Assembly (NCBI RefSeq): GCF_004364775.1
Contig: NZ_SOAL01000003.1
Coordinates: 1-64,000 of the forward strand
Source: Comamonas sp. JUb58
GTDB taxonomy: Bacteria; Pseudomonadota; Gammaproteobacteria; Burkholderiales; Burkholderiaceae_C
Reading direction: 5' to 3'
Length of the DNA: 64,000 nt
Shown: in pieces, positions 1 to 8,676 of the stretch
Layout: each line of letters opens with the position of its first letter
How positions within the stretch are numbered: the stretch's first letter is position 1
Translations under genes and position numbers: made by a program
Notes under the pieces: model-generated
The model's input: only the letters and a program-made list of their open reading frames with translations
What the model was told of the DNA's origin: nothing
The model's database searches: none

Positions 1-536
1 ACGAATAGCGTGCGGTAGATGGCTTCATGAGACACCTGCAACTCCTTTTGCCCCGGATAGGTTCGCTTGAGCCATCCCGCTATTTGTTCGGGTGACCACA
101 GACCTTGCAATTTAACTGCCACGATCTGAGCCAGTGCAGGGTTACGTGCCAATTTGCATGCCTTGGGGCGAAGAGCACGCTCCCAGGCTACAGCATCGGC
201 CTTAGCCGCTCGATAGCAAGTCCTGCCGTCATTGCGTAGCAGCTCGCGACTGATGGTGGAGGCAGCTCGCCGCAAGCGCCTGGCGATGCAGCGAATCGAT
301 TCGCCAGCAGCCAATGCTCGGGAGATCTCTTCTCTCTCAGACATCGTTAACGCTAAACGAGATCGATGCCTGGACGGCGGGCGAATGCCGCCCGTTGCAC
401 TTAGGATGGTGTGGATCGATGTGTGCGGCCGGTCAAAGAGCTTGCCGATCTCGTGCAAGGTATCGCCTGCTTTCCAGCGATCCCACATCAGCGCTTTCTG
501 AGCTTCGGTGTAGTAAATCCGCGGTCTTTGCTTCAT
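1..536 (-). pseudogene. IS30-family transposase, N-terminal part (runs off the left edge)
   Basis: Reading the minus strand from ATG at 534-536 gives about 178 uninterrupted residues leaving the window at base 1. The N-terminus has a helix-turn-helix stretch (HEIGKLFDRPHTSIHTIL), followed by SEREEISRALAAGESIRCIA and RAASTISRELLRN, the double-HTH pattern of IS30-type transposases. The final residues (WSPEQIAGWLKRTYP, SHEAIYRTLF) match the region just before the DDE catalytic core, which lies outside the window. The visible part shows no frameshift, so the element may be intact beyond the edge. It is expected to move the IS by a DDE mechanism through a circular intermediate. Family assignment is from motif recognition. 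Confidence 0.85.
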
Positions 537-564
537 ACAAACACTCCTTCAGCCTTAGGCAGAT

Positions 565-600
565 ATTGTGTTGCATTGACCAGTTGAATTCACAGCCGTA
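565..600. repeat. candidate terminal inverted repeat end of the IS30-type element
   Basis: Upstream of the transposase start lies a stretch ending GCATTGACCAGTTGAATTCA. Its position about 30-65 bases before the start codon is where an IS30-family end is expected. The partner end is outside the window, so the exact boundary cannot be fixed. Confidence 0.35.
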
Positions 601-858
601 TGCAGTCATGCTGAGACTGCCCTACGATGTCTTGGAGACAGAACTTTGATAGGATGAAGCTCTACTCCCGCCCCAAGAATTGGCTTTATAGGACCATCAT
701 ATGATTTTGGGGGCATAGTAGGGGGCACTGCAGTAGAAGATCAGTAACCTACATCAGTTAAATCAACATCCTACGATGCCATTTCTTGTTTAACGTCTGA
801 CCGTTTCGGCGACGACACTGCCTGCGCGCATTCGCTGCGTGCTGGCGAACCCCAGGAG

Positions 859-885
859 CCCGCTGCTTTGTCAGCGGGTTTTTTC
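859..885 (+). terminator. intrinsic terminator
   Basis: A 7-bp stem CCCGCTG/CAGCGGG with a 6-base loop is followed by a T run. No complete plus-strand gene precedes it in the window, so it may belong to a gene removed or cut by the IS-associated rearrangement. Confidence 0.7.
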
Positions 886-1011
886 ATGGGCATTGCGCTC
901 ATGCGCATGTGGCAGCGGGATGGCAGAGCAGCGTGGCAAGCCGTTATAAGATAGCCGCTGCTTGCCAGACAGCGGCCCCGTTGGCGGTCGCTGTAAGCGC
1001 AGTCCTGTCCA

Positions 1012-2031
1012 TTGATCCTTGAAAGCCCCCATTTGGTGACCCCACCTGCCGCCATCACAAAAACCACAGCTGCGGATGCGCCCTTTGCGCCGAGCGCCGC
1101 TGAGCGCGAGCAGCATTCGGTGCAGGCCGATCTGGTGGCGGTGCTGGTGGCGGTGACGGCTGGGCAGCCGCGCATCCTGACCACGCAAGCGGGCGAGACC
1201 CTGCCAGCGGGGCCTTTTACTGCTAACCACCGCTCGCTGCAGGCTAGCTTGCGGGCTTGGGTGGGGACGCAGACCCACCACCCGCTGGGCTTTGTCGAGC
1301 AGCTCTACACCTTTGCCGATGGCGACCGCTCGCAGGAGCTGGGCATGCGCGCCATCTCCATCAGCTACCTGGCCTTGACGCGCGAGCTGGACGATGCTGG
1401 CCAGGCCCAGCCGGGCTGGCAGGACTGGTACCGCTATTTCCCCTGGGAGGACTGGCGCAGTGGCGCGCCAGCGATCCTGGAACAGCGCATTGCGCCTGCC
1501 TTGCAGGCCTGGGCTGCGCAGGCCACGGGCAAGGCGGCGGCCGGCGCGCGCTGGGAACGGGCCTGTGTGACTTTCGGCCTGGAGGGCAGCGATTGGAACG
1601 AAGAGCTGGTGCTGCAGCGCTATGAGCTGCTGTTTGAAGCGGGCCTGGTCGCAGAAGCCTGGCGCGATGGCATGCGCGCACCCCAAGGCCAGACCTTGCT
1701 GGGTACGGCGATGCGCAATGACCACCGCCGCATTCTGGCCACCGGCATGGCGCGGCTGCGGGCCAAGATCAAGTACCGCCCTGTTGTGTTTGAGCTGATG
1801 GCCGACAGTTTCTCGCTGCTGCAACTGCAGCAGACCGTGGAAGCGCTGGCCGGGCGCAGCCTGCACAAGCAGAACTTTCGCCGCCTGATCGAGCAACAGG
1901 CGCTGGTGGAAGAGACCGGCGAGATCAGCAGCCAGGGCGCAGGCCGCCCCGCCAAGTTGTTTCGCTTTCGCCGCAATGTGCTGGTGGAACGCGCCATTGC
2001 GGGCAACAAGCTGCCCTTGGCGCGCGGCTGA
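1012..2031 (+). CDS. NadQ/NrtR-like Nudix-related transcriptional regulator of NAD synthesis (COG4111 type)
   Basis: A 339-residue protein with a Nudix-like N-terminal fold (VQADLVAVLVAV, then FVEQLYTFADGDR and ISISYLALTRE). The canonical Nudix catalytic box is not visible, so a ligand-sensing rather than hydrolytic role is likely. The C-terminus (about 260-330) resembles a winged helix: LLQLQQTVEALAGRSLHKQNFRRL, then GAGRPAKLFRF. It is longer than the usual 220-240 residues of NrtR. It lies just upstream of nadC, and two similar palindromes occupy the gap, which fits repression of NAD synthesis genes. The start is uncertain: TTG at 1012, or GTG at 1036; neither has a clear ribosome binding site. 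The family name is from memory of COG4111/NadQ; the operator link is inference. Confidence 0.75.
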   Translation: MILESPHLVTPPAAITKTTAADAPFAPSAAEREQHSVQADLVAVLVAVTAGQPRILTTQAGETLPAGPFTANHRSLQASLRAWVGTQTHHPLGFVEQLYTFADGDRSQELGMRAISISYLALTRELDDAGQAQPGWQDWYRYFPWEDWRSGAPAILEQRIAPALQAWAAQATGKAAAGARWERACVTFGLEGSDWNEELVLQRYELLFEAGLVAEAWRDGMRAPQGQTLLGTAMRNDHRRILATGMARLRAKIKYRPVVFELMADSFSLLQLQQTVEALAGRSLHKQNFRRLIEQQALVEETGEISSQGAGRPAKLFRFRRNVLVERAIAGNKLPLARG

Positions 2032-2095
2032 TCGTCCTGATCCGTTTTTGAAGTGGCAACGGAGGCGACATGCCTTCAGCGCCAGGCCTTGACAA

Positions 2096-2122
2096 TATTT
2101 ATACTCATATTTAGCATAAATA
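2096..2122. promoter_or_regulatory. candidate NAD-regulator operator 1 (nadC promoter region)
   Basis: A 27-bp imperfect palindrome with perfect 7-bp outer arms TATTTAT/ATAAATA; 10 of 13 symmetric pairs match. Its core (2101-2117, ATACTCATATTTAGCAT) matches the core of the second site at 2170-2186 at 14 of 17 positions. It lies in the AT-rich nadC promoter region, so bound regulator would block transcription. Confidence 0.6.
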
Positions 2123-2168
2123 CGTGTGCGACTGCTACAAGGCTGGCGCGCCTCTTTTTTACCCTTTA

Positions 2169-2187
2169 AATACTCAAAATGAGCATT
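2169..2187. promoter_or_regulatory. candidate NAD-regulator operator 2, overlapping the nadC start codon
   Basis: A 19-bp palindrome AATACTCAAAATGAGCATT with arms CTCA/TGAG and outer AAT/ATT; the ATG of nadC (2179) sits inside it. It repeats the core of operator 1, which argues for one regulator binding twice, probably the COG4111-type protein encoded just upstream. Confidence 0.6.
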
Positions 2188-3048
2188 ACTCAAACTGCTG
2201 CGCTGCCGGTTCCTCCTCTGCCCGATGTGATGCTGGAGCCGCTGGTGCGCATGGCCCTGCTGGAAGACCTGGGCCGCGCCGGTGACCTGACGACCGACAC
2301 CATCGTGCCGGCTGACGCCAGGGACAGCCTGCGCCTGGTGGCGCGGCAAGCGGGCGTGCTGGCGGGGCTGGATCTGGCGCGGCTGGCCTTTCATCTGCTG
2401 GACAGCGGCCTGGTGTTTGAGCCGCTCTGCGGCGATGGCACGGTGCTGGCGCCGGGCATGGAGATCGCCCGCATCCACGGCAAGAGCCGGGCGATCTTGA
2501 CGGCGGAGCGCACGGCGCTGAACTACCTCTGCCACCTGAGCGGCGTGGCCAGCGCCACCTACTCGATCGCCCAGGCCATCCAGCCCTATGGCACGCGGGT
2601 GACCTGCACACGCAAGACCATGCCGGGCCTGCGCGCGCTGCAAAAGTATGCCGTGCGTGTGGGCGGCGGCAGCAACCACCGCTTTGGGTTGGACGATGCC
2701 GTGCTGATCAAGGACAACCATATTGCACTGGCCGGCGATGTGGCCACCGCCGTGGGCCGTGCCCGGGCTGGCGTGGGCCATATGGTCAAGATCGAGCTCG
2801 AGGTGGACACGCTCGCGCAGCTTGATGCGGCATTGCAGCTGGGGGTGGATGTGGTGCTGCTGGACAACATGGACCTGGAGACCCTGCGCACGGCAGTGGC
2901 CATGTGCCGGGGCAAGGCGGTGACCGAGGCATCGGGCCGCATCACGCCCGAGACCGCGCCGCAAGTGGCCGCCACCGGGGTGGACCAGATTGCAGTGGGC
3001 TGGCTCACGCACAGCGCCAAGGTGCTGGACATTGGCCTGGATGCCTGA
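2179..3048 (+). CDS. nadC: nicotinate-nucleotide pyrophosphorylase (carboxylating), quinolinate phosphoribosyltransferase
   Basis: Converts quinolinate and PRPP to nicotinate mononucleotide, the last step in making the pyridine ring of NAD de novo; cytoplasmic. The 289-residue length is typical. Recognisable family motifs are EDLGRAGDLTTDTIVP at the N-terminus, TERTALNYLCHLSGVAS, the substrate-binding stretch CTRKTMPGLR followed by KYAVRVGGGSNHRFGLDDAVLIKDNH, and the barrel strands KIELEVDTLAQ and VVLLDNMD. The ATG lies within a palindrome that is probably bound by the upstream regulator. nadA and nadB are not in the window. Confidence 0.97.
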   Translation: MSITQTAALPVPPLPDVMLEPLVRMALLEDLGRAGDLTTDTIVPADARDSLRLVARQAGVLAGLDLARLAFHLLDSGLVFEPLCGDGTVLAPGMEIARIHGKSRAILTAERTALNYLCHLSGVASATYSIAQAIQPYGTRVTCTRKTMPGLRALQKYAVRVGGGSNHRFGLDDAVLIKDNHIALAGDVATAVGRARAGVGHMVKIELEVDTLAQLDAALQLGVDVVLLDNMDLETLRTAVAMCRGKAVTEASGRITPETAPQVAATGVDQIAVGWLTHSAKVLDIGLDA

Positions 3049-3099
3049 GCCGGCCCCTTACCCACTGAGCAATCTGCATAACTTGGAAGGAGGCCTGTG

Positions 3100-4092
3100 A
3101 TGCCCCATGTTCTCCCACGTTTTTCCTGGTGGTGGTTGGCGGCCGCCACGGCGGCCTGCATGGCTGCCGGCCTGTGGCTGGGTAGCAGCAGCATGGCGGC
3201 AGCCCGCTTTGACAAGCCCATCACCATCGTGGTGACCTTTCCGCCCGGCGGTGGTACCGATTTGCTGGCGCGCAAACTGGGCGCCGCCTTGCAGCAGCGC
3301 ACGGGCCAGACCGTGGTGGTGGAAAACCGCCCCGGTGCCAGCGGCAATATTGGCGCGCGCCATGTGGCAGAGGCCGCCGGCGACGGCAGCAGCTGGTTGA
3401 TGGTGAACAGCTCCTTCGCGATCAACCCCGCCGTCTATCGCCAGCTGGATTTTGATCCACGCCAGGACTTTAAGGCCGTGTTCAATGTGGGCACCATCGC
3501 CTCGGTGCTGGTGGTGCCGCAGGCCAGCGAGTTGCATAGCCTGGCCGATGTGCGCGCCTCTGCGCAGCGGCTGCAGCAACCCTTTGCCTCTTGCGGCAAT
3601 GGCACGCCCCAGCATATGGCCGGCGAGATGCTGGCCCAGGCCGCGCAGCTGCATTTGCAGCATGTGCCCTACAAGGGCTGCGGGCCAGCCATCACCGCCG
3701 TGGCCGCCGGCCAGGTTGCCATGGGCATGGTCACCGCCAGTAGCGCGGCGCCGCTGATCGAGGCCGGCCGCGTGCGCGCCATTGCCATCACCGCGCCCCA
3801 GCGCCTGGCGCAGTGGCCGCAGGTTGCCACCGTGGCCGAGCAGGGTGCAGCCGGTTTCAGCGTGGAGCAGTGGCATGGGCTGCTGGCACCTGCCGCCACC
3901 AGCGATGCGGTGGTGCAGCGCATGCATGGCGTGTTCGCGCAGATCCTGGCCGAGCCCGCGATGCAGCAGTGGTTGCACGACCAGGGCTACACGCCGGTGC
4001 AGCAAAGTGCGGCCGAGTTTGGGCGGGTGATCAACAGCGACATCGACCGCTATGCCGCCGTGGCGCAGCAGCTGGGCTTGCGGGTGGATTAG
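3100..4092 (+). CDS. Bug/TctC-family periplasmic solute-binding protein
   Basis: A 330-residue extracytoplasmic binding protein of the tripartite tricarboxylate transporter (Bug) family, greatly expanded in Burkholderiales. An N-terminal hydrophobic segment (WWWLAAATAACMAAGLWLG) acts as signal peptide or anchor. Family hallmarks follow: KPITIVVTFPPGGGTDLLAR, VVENRPGASGNIGARHVAEA, and NGTPQHMAGEMLAQAA followed by HVPYKGCGPAITAVAAGQV. AAGGAGG at 3087-3093 is six bases before ATG 3100, favouring that start over GTG 3097. No TctAB membrane partners are adjacent, so it is an orphan binding protein; its ligand cannot be told from sequence. Confidence 0.9.
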   Translation: MPHVLPRFSWWWLAAATAACMAAGLWLGSSSMAAARFDKPITIVVTFPPGGGTDLLARKLGAALQQRTGQTVVVENRPGASGNIGARHVAEAAGDGSSWLMVNSSFAINPAVYRQLDFDPRQDFKAVFNVGTIASVLVVPQASELHSLADVRASAQRLQQPFASCGNGTPQHMAGEMLAQAAQLHLQHVPYKGCGPAITAVAAGQVAMGMVTASSAAPLIEAGRVRAIAITAPQRLAQWPQVATVAEQGAAGFSVEQWHGLLAPAATSDAVVQRMHGVFAQILAEPAMQQWLHDQGYTPVQQSAAEFGRVINSDIDRYAAVAQQLGLRVD

Positions 4093-4113
4093 GCCGTGTT
4101 GAGAACCGCGTCT

Positions 4114-4647
4114 TTAAGACGGCCAGAAATGCAAAATCGTGGCCGTCATCACCAGGTAGCGCAAAAACTTGCCCACGGCCATATAAAACACGCAAGGCCA
4201 GAACGGCAGGCGCAGCCAGCCTGCCACGGCGCAGAGCGGATCGCCAACGATGGGCAGCCAGCTGAGCAGGCAGGCCTTGGCGCCAAACTTGCGCAGCCAG
4301 ATGCGGGCCATGCGCTGGTGGCGGCTTTGCTTGTTGGGTGGTGCAGGGGGCTGGCTGGGGTCGGCGGGGTCCAGGCCCACATGGCGCAGGCTGCGAGCCT
4401 TGTACCAGGCGGTGCGGGCCAGCGCGCCGGTCCACCAGCTGATGGCGCCGCCCAGGGTATTGCCGGCGGTAGCCACCAAGATGGCCTGCCAGAACAGATC
4501 GGGGTTGAGGTGTAGCAAGCCGGCCACAGCGGGCTCGGAGCCCAGCGGCAGCAAGGTGGCCGAGATCAGGGCCACGATAAAGACCGTACTGAGCCCGAAC
4601 TGCGGCAGGGCCAGCCATGTCAGCAACTGTTGAATCCAAGCTTCCAT
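4114..4647 (-). CDS. YqaA-family (DedA/SNARE-associated type) inner-membrane protein
   Basis: 177 residues from ATG 4645-4647; the reading frame is open further upstream but that extension is low-complexity and lacks homology features. The protein has the hydrophobic start LPQFGLSTVFIVALISATLLP, then GSEPAVAGLL, AGNTLGGAISWWTG and a C-terminal membrane segment ending in the PIVGDPLCAVAGWLRLPFW type motif, as in COG1238 YqaA proteins. A cytoplasmic basic loop (about 100-130) separates the halves. Function in the family is unproven; DedA relatives act in lipid flipping. It converges with the Bug gene, 21 bases apart. Confidence 0.85.
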   Translation of the reverse strand: MEAWIQQLLTWLALPQFGLSTVFIVALISATLLPLGSEPAVAGLLHLNPDLFWQAILVATAGNTLGGAISWWTGALARTAWYKARSLRHVGLDPADPSQPPAPPNKQSRHQRMARIWLRKFGAKACLLSWLPIVGDPLCAVAGWLRLPFWPCVFYMAVGKFLRYLVMTATILHFWPS

Positions 4648-4917
4648 GGCTGCCAGTGTAGCGGCTGGGGCCTGCCCGCCAGCGGCGCTGCGGGCCGCTG
4701 CCGTGTCAGCCAAGAGGCCGAAAAATGCCATGCTGACAGGCCCTTGCGGTGGCCTGGCCTGAGCGCCCACTGCGGCCGCCCAGCGCGTTGTTGGGGCCTG
4801 ACCAGCGGGCGCACCATCGCCCATTTTTTGGGCATTCCCAGATGTCAAGCGGGTAGATTGGATGTTTGCTACTTTTTTAAGCAGTACAATCTGCCCCTTC
4901 CCCTCACCACAACAACC

Positions 4918-4950
4918 AGCACTTCGGTGGCGAAGTGCTCGCTTTTTGCA
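4918..4950 (+). promoter_or_regulatory. leader hairpin with U-tract before dusB (terminator or attenuator)
   Basis: A perfect 9-bp stem AGCACTTCG/CGAAGTGCT with GTGG loop (4918-4939) is followed by CGCTTTTT, 15 bases before the dusB ATG. A TACAAT at 4885-4890 could be the -10 box of the promoter. The hairpin then falls inside the leader of the dusB-fis-purH transcript and could limit read-through. Confidence 0.6.
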
Positions 4951-4954
4951 TTCC

Positions 4955-6028
4955 ATGTCCGTCCACATCGGTCCCTATACTCTGGCCAACAACGTGTTTG
5001 TGGCGCCCATGGCGGGCGTGACGGACAGGCCTTTTCGCCAGCTGTGCAAGGCGCTGGGGGCGGGGTATGCGGTCAGCGAGATGGTGACCAGCCGCAAGGA
5101 CCTGTGGGACAGCCTCAAGACCAGCCGCCGCGCCAACCATGCGGGCGAGCCCGGCCCGATCTCCGTGCAGATCGCCGGCACCGAAGCGCCGATGATGGCT
5201 GAGGCAGCGGTCTACAACATTGAGCGCGGCGCGCAGATCATCGACATCAACATGGGTTGCCCGGCCAAGAAGGTCTGCAACAAATGGGCCGGCTCGGCGC
5301 TGATGCAGAACGAGCCGCTGGCCGTCGAGATTGCCGCTGCCGTGGTGGAGGCAGCCGCCCCCCATGGCGTGCCGGTGACCCTCAAGATGCGCACCGGCTG
5401 GAGCGATGACCACAAGAATGCCGTGCAGCTGGCGCGCCAGTTCGAGCAGGCGGGCATCCAGATGCTCACCGTGCATGGCCGCACGCGCGAGCAGGGCTAC
5501 CGGGGCCTGGCCGAGTACGACACGATCCGTGCCGTCAAGCAGGCGGTGTCGGTGCCGGTGGTCGCCAATGGCGACATCACCAGCCCGGCCAAGGCACGCG
5601 ATGTGCTGGCCTTTACCGGTGCGGACGCGGTGATGGTGGGACGGGCGGCCCAGGGCCGCCCCTGGATTTTTCGCGAGATCGTGCATTTTCTGCAGACCGG
5701 CGAGCTGCTGGCGCCACCCTTGGTGGCCGAGTTGCGCCGCCATTTGCTGGAGCACCTGCAAGACCACTATGCGCTGTACGGCGAGAGCACGGGTGTGCGC
5801 TCGGCGCGCAAGCACATTGCCTGGTATGTGCGCGATCTGCCGGGGGGCGATGCGTTCAGGCGCGAGATGAATGTGATTGAAAACAGTGCGGCGCAATGGC
5901 AGGCCGTAGCCGATTACCTGTTGGCCCTCGGGCAACAGATGGACCGGCTGCCTGGCATGGCACCAGCACCAGAGGCCAGCGGGAGTGCGATGGCCCAAGC
6001 AACAACAATGAGTGATGACTTTGTATGA
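4955..6028 (+). CDS. dusB: tRNA-dihydrouridine synthase B
   Basis: FMN- and NADPH-dependent enzyme reducing specific uridines in the tRNA D-loop. 357 residues from ATG 4955 (MSVHIGPYTLANNVFVAPMAG); the frame is open upstream but family members begin here. Seen in order: FMN-binding VAPMAGVTDRPFRQL, the active-site loop INMGCPAKKVCNKWAGSALM carrying the catalytic cysteine, MRTGWSDDHKNA, TVHGRTREQGYRG, and PVVANGDI with ADAVMVGRAAQGRPW. It overlaps fis by four bases (ATGA), the conserved dusB-fis arrangement of proteobacteria. Confidence 0.95.
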   Translation: MSVHIGPYTLANNVFVAPMAGVTDRPFRQLCKALGAGYAVSEMVTSRKDLWDSLKTSRRANHAGEPGPISVQIAGTEAPMMAEAAVYNIERGAQIIDINMGCPAKKVCNKWAGSALMQNEPLAVEIAAAVVEAAAPHGVPVTLKMRTGWSDDHKNAVQLARQFEQAGIQMLTVHGRTREQGYRGLAEYDTIRAVKQAVSVPVVANGDITSPAKARDVLAFTGADAVMVGRAAQGRPWIFREIVHFLQTGELLAPPLVAELRRHLLEHLQDHYALYGESTGVRSARKHIAWYVRDLPGGDAFRREMNVIENSAAQWQAVADYLLALGQQMDRLPGMAPAPEASGSAMAQATTMSDDFV

Positions 6029-6258
6029 GTAAGACGACGATTGAGCAGTCCGTGCGGGACAGCCTGCAGACCTATTTTCAGGATCTGGAAGGCGAGGTGC
6101 CGGACCGCGTGTACGAGATGGTGGTGCGCATGGTGGAGCGCCCCATGCTGGAGGTGGTGATGAACCACGCCGACAACAACCAGTCACGGGCCGCCGAGTG
6201 GCTGGGCCTGAACCGCAACACACTGCGCAAGAAGCTGGTCGAGCACAAGATGCTCTGA
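6025..6258 (+). CDS. fis: Fis-family nucleoid-associated DNA-binding protein
   Basis: 77 residues, nearly all of which is the Fis domain. The C-terminal helix-turn-helix reads MNHADNNQSRAAEWLGLNRNTLRKKLVEHKML, the typical Fis DNA-contacting segment. In enterics Fis bends DNA and stimulates rRNA promoters and site-specific inversion; the betaproteobacterial protein is shorter but shares the HTH. Its ATG overlaps the dusB stop, so translation is probably coupled, and dusB transcription should govern it. Confidence 0.93.
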   Translation: MSKTTIEQSVRDSLQTYFQDLEGEVPDRVYEMVVRMVERPMLEVVMNHADNNQSRAAEWLGLNRNTLRKKLVEHKML

Positions 6259-6336
6259 CCCGCGCCCTGATTTCAGTGCTGCTTGCGCCCGCTGCGCATG
6301 CGGCACAAGCCTGTTTCCATTCTTGAAGTGATTGAC

Positions 6337-7935
6337 ATGAAAGCCCTGATTTCCGTTTCCGACAAAACCGGTATTGTCGAGTTCGCCCAAGCCCTGCATG
6401 CGCTGGGCGTGCAGTTGCTGTCCACCGGCGGCACCGCCAAGCTGCTGGCCGATAAGGGCCTGCCCGTGACCGAGGTGGCCGAGGTCACCCGCTTCCCCGA
6501 GATGCTCGACGGCCGCGTCAAAACCCTGCACCCCATGGTGCATGGCGGCCTGCTGGCCCGTCGCGATCTGCCCGAGCACATGGCTGCACTGAAGGAACAC
6601 GGCATTGAGACCATCGACCTGCTGGTGGTGAACCTCTACCCCTTTGAAGCGACCGTGGCCAAGGCCGGTTGCACCCTGGCCGATGCCATCGAGAACATCG
6701 ACATTGGCGGCCCGGCGATGGTGCGCTCCGCTGCCAAGAACTGGAAGGATGTGGGCGTGATCACCGCCGCCGACCAGTACGACGCCGTGCTCGCCGAGCT
6801 GAAGGCCGGCGGCAAGCTGTCCCACAAGCTGCGCTTTGCCCTGTCGGTGGCCGCATTCAACCGCATCAGCCAGTACGACGGCGCGATCAGCAACTACCTG
6901 TCTTCGGTCACGTTCGAAGACGAAAAACTGTCCGAAGAATACGTGCCCGAGCGCGCTGCCTTCCCCGGCCAGAGCAACAGCCAGTTCATCAAGATCCAGG
7001 ACCTGCGCTATGGCGAAAACAGCCACCAGCAAGCCGCCTGGTACCGCGATCTGTACCCCGCACCCGGCTCTCTGGCCACGGGCGTGCAGCTGCAAGGTAA
7101 GGAATTGAGCTACAACAATATCGCCGATGCCGATGCCGCCTGGGAATGCGTCAAGAGCTTCGAGGTGCCGGCCTGCGTGATCGTCAAGCATGCCAACCCT
7201 TGCGGCGTGGCCGTGGGTGCCGATGCGTTTGAAGCCTACTCCAAGGCCTTCCAGACCGATCCGACCAGCGCTTTTGGCGGCATCATCGCCTTCAACCGCG
7301 CGGTGGACAAGGCAGCGGCCGAGGCTGTGTCCAAGCAGTTCGTCGAAGTGCTGATGGCCCCTGAGTTCAGCGCTGAAGCGCTGGAGATCTTCAAGTCCAA
7401 GGTCAATGTGCGCCTGATGAAGATTGCACTGCCCGCTGGCGGCAACAGCGACTGGGAGCAGGGCCGCAACGCCATTGAATCCAAGCGCGTGGGCTCGGGC
7501 ATCCTGCTGCAATCGGCCGACAACCATGAGCTGCAGCTGGCAGATCTGAAGATCGTGACCGTCAAGCAGCCCACCCAGGAAGAACTGCAAGACCTGCTGT
7601 TTGCCTGGAAGGTGGCCAAGTTCGTCAAGTCCAATGCCATCGTGTTCTGCAAGAACGGCATGACCATGGGCGTGGGCGCTGGCCAGATGTCGCGTCTGGA
7701 TTCGGCCCGTATCGCGTCGATCAAGGCAGAGGCGGCCAAGCTGTCGCTGCAGAACACCGTTGTGGCGTCGGATGCCTTCTTCCCCTTCCGTGACGGCCTG
7801 GATGTGGTGGTCGATGCCGGTGCCACCTGCGTGGCCCAGCCCGGTGGCTCGATGCGCGACCAGGAAGTGATCGATGCCGCCAACGAGCGCGGCGTGGCCA
7901 TGGTGTTCACCGGCGTGCGCCACTTCCGCCATTGA
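6337..7935 (+). CDS. purH: bifunctional AICAR transformylase / IMP cyclohydrolase
   Basis: Catalyses the last two steps of purine synthesis: formylation of AICAR by 10-formyl-THF and ring closure to IMP. 532 residues from ATG 6337; the longer in-frame ATG at 6283 adds 18 residues absent from the family. The N-terminal cyclohydrolase domain starts [19 protein letters not shown] and contains [18 protein letters not shown] and [11 protein letters not shown]. The transformylase domain contains [14 protein letters not shown], the catalytic [11 protein letters not shown] and [15 protein letters not shown], ending with [11 protein letters not shown]. It follows fis by 78 bases and probably shares its transcript. 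Confidence 0.97.
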   Translation: MKALISVSDKTGIVEFAQALHALGVQLLSTGGTAKLLADKGLPVTEVAEVTRFPEMLDGRVKTLHPMVHGGLLARRDLPEHMAALKEHGIETIDLLVVNLYPFEATVAKAGCTLADAIENIDIGGPAMVRSAAKNWKDVGVITAADQYDAVLAELKAGGKLSHKLRFALSVAAFNRISQYDGAISNYLSSVTFEDEKLSEEYVPERAAFPGQSNSQFIKIQDLRYGENSHQQAAWYRDLYPAPGSLATGVQLQGKELSYNNIADADAAWECVKSFEVPACVIVKHANPCGVAVGADAFEAYSKAFQTDPTSAFGGIIAFNRAVDKAAAEAVSKQFVEVLMAPEFSAEALEIFKSKVNVRLMKIALPAGGNSDWEQGRNAIESKRVGSGILLQSADNHELQLADLKIVTVKQPTQEELQDLLFAWKVAKFVKSNAIVFCKNGMTMGVGAGQMSRLDSARIASIKAEAAKLSLQNTVVASDAFFPFRDGLDVVVDAGATCVAQPGGSMRDQEVIDAANERGVAMVFTGVRHFRH

Positions 7936-8040
7936 TGGCAGAGGCGGCGCCTGCCAGGGCGCTGCCGCTTTTCACCCAGGGCCGCGAACCTGCGCGTTCG
8001 CCGGCCCGTTTTCAGCGTTGGCCCCCGGGCCGATTCCAGC

Positions 8041-8529
8041 ATGAGCGATTCGCAGCACCCAGACCCGCAACCCAGCACCGATCCCGACAATGACACCCCG
8101 CGCCGCTCGCGCTGGCTCGGTGTGTTGATCGTGGCCTTTGCCCTGGTGGTGGGCCTGGGCATGTTCAATATCGGGCGGCTCATCATCCGGCCCAAGCCCG
8201 AGGTGACGGCGGCCGACCGCCTGATCGAAGCCAGCCCGCAGCTGCAAAAGGGCCGTGACCTGGTCACCCGCAGCAGCGACTGCATGCGCTGCCACACCAT
8301 GGAGCTCGACGTAGTCGGCCCAGGCTTTCGCAACATCGCCAAGCGCTATGCCGGCCGTGACGATGCCGTGCCCTATCTGGCCGGCAAGATCCGCGAAGGC
8401 AGCGTGGGCGAATGGGGCCGCATCGTGATGCCGCGCCACCCACAGATCACGCAGGAGCAGGCCGAGCTGATGGCCGGCTGGCTGATGGCGCTCAGCCCCG
8501 CCAAGACCCCGGCCGCCAGCCCGCCCTGA
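8041..8529 (+). CDS. membrane-anchored mono-haem c-type cytochrome
   Basis: 162 residues. A Pro/Asp-rich cytoplasmic tail (1-22) is followed by one membrane segment (GVLIVAFALVVGLGMFNIG) and then a periplasmic cytochrome c domain with the haem site CMRCH near residue 81. A later methionine in GRIVMPRHPQIT is a candidate sixth ligand. VGPGFRNIAKRYAGR resembles the class I cytochrome c pattern V-GP-F--IA-RY. It ends with an Ala/Pro-rich tail. It probably shuttles electrons at the inner membrane; partner unknown. It lies about 100 bases after purH, with a terminator right behind it. Confidence 0.88.
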   Translation: MSDSQHPDPQPSTDPDNDTPRRSRWLGVLIVAFALVVGLGMFNIGRLIIRPKPEVTAADRLIEASPQLQKGRDLVTRSSDCMRCHTMELDVVGPGFRNIAKRYAGRDDAVPYLAGKIREGSVGEWGRIVMPRHPQITQEQAELMAGWLMALSPAKTPAASPP

Positions 8530-8553
8530 TGGCCTGCTGTACCGATGCTCTGG

Positions 8554-8579
8554 AGCCCGCATCTACTGCGGGCTTTTTT
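8554..8579 (+). terminator. intrinsic terminator after the cytochrome c gene
   Basis: Stem AGCCCGC/GCGGGCT with a 7-base loop and a T6 run. It ends the dusB-fis-purH-cytochrome unit. Confidence 0.88.
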
Positions 8580-8676
8580 GTGTCCGGCGGCAATGCCCGT
8601 AGACAGGGTCTGGAAAGGCCATGCTTTGTAAAGCAAATCTGCGATACTGCTCCGACATAGACCTGAAGGAGGATGC

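Larger units (their letters stand above)
537..1011. other. gene-poor stretch beside the IS end
   Basis: I see no convincing coding sequence here. It holds the IS end, two tandem GGGGGCA motifs at 709-715 and 721-727, and an intrinsic terminator at 859-885. The short ORFs that cross it lack codon bias, a ribosome binding site and recognisable domains. It looks like a junction or scar left by mobile DNA. Confidence 0.5.
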
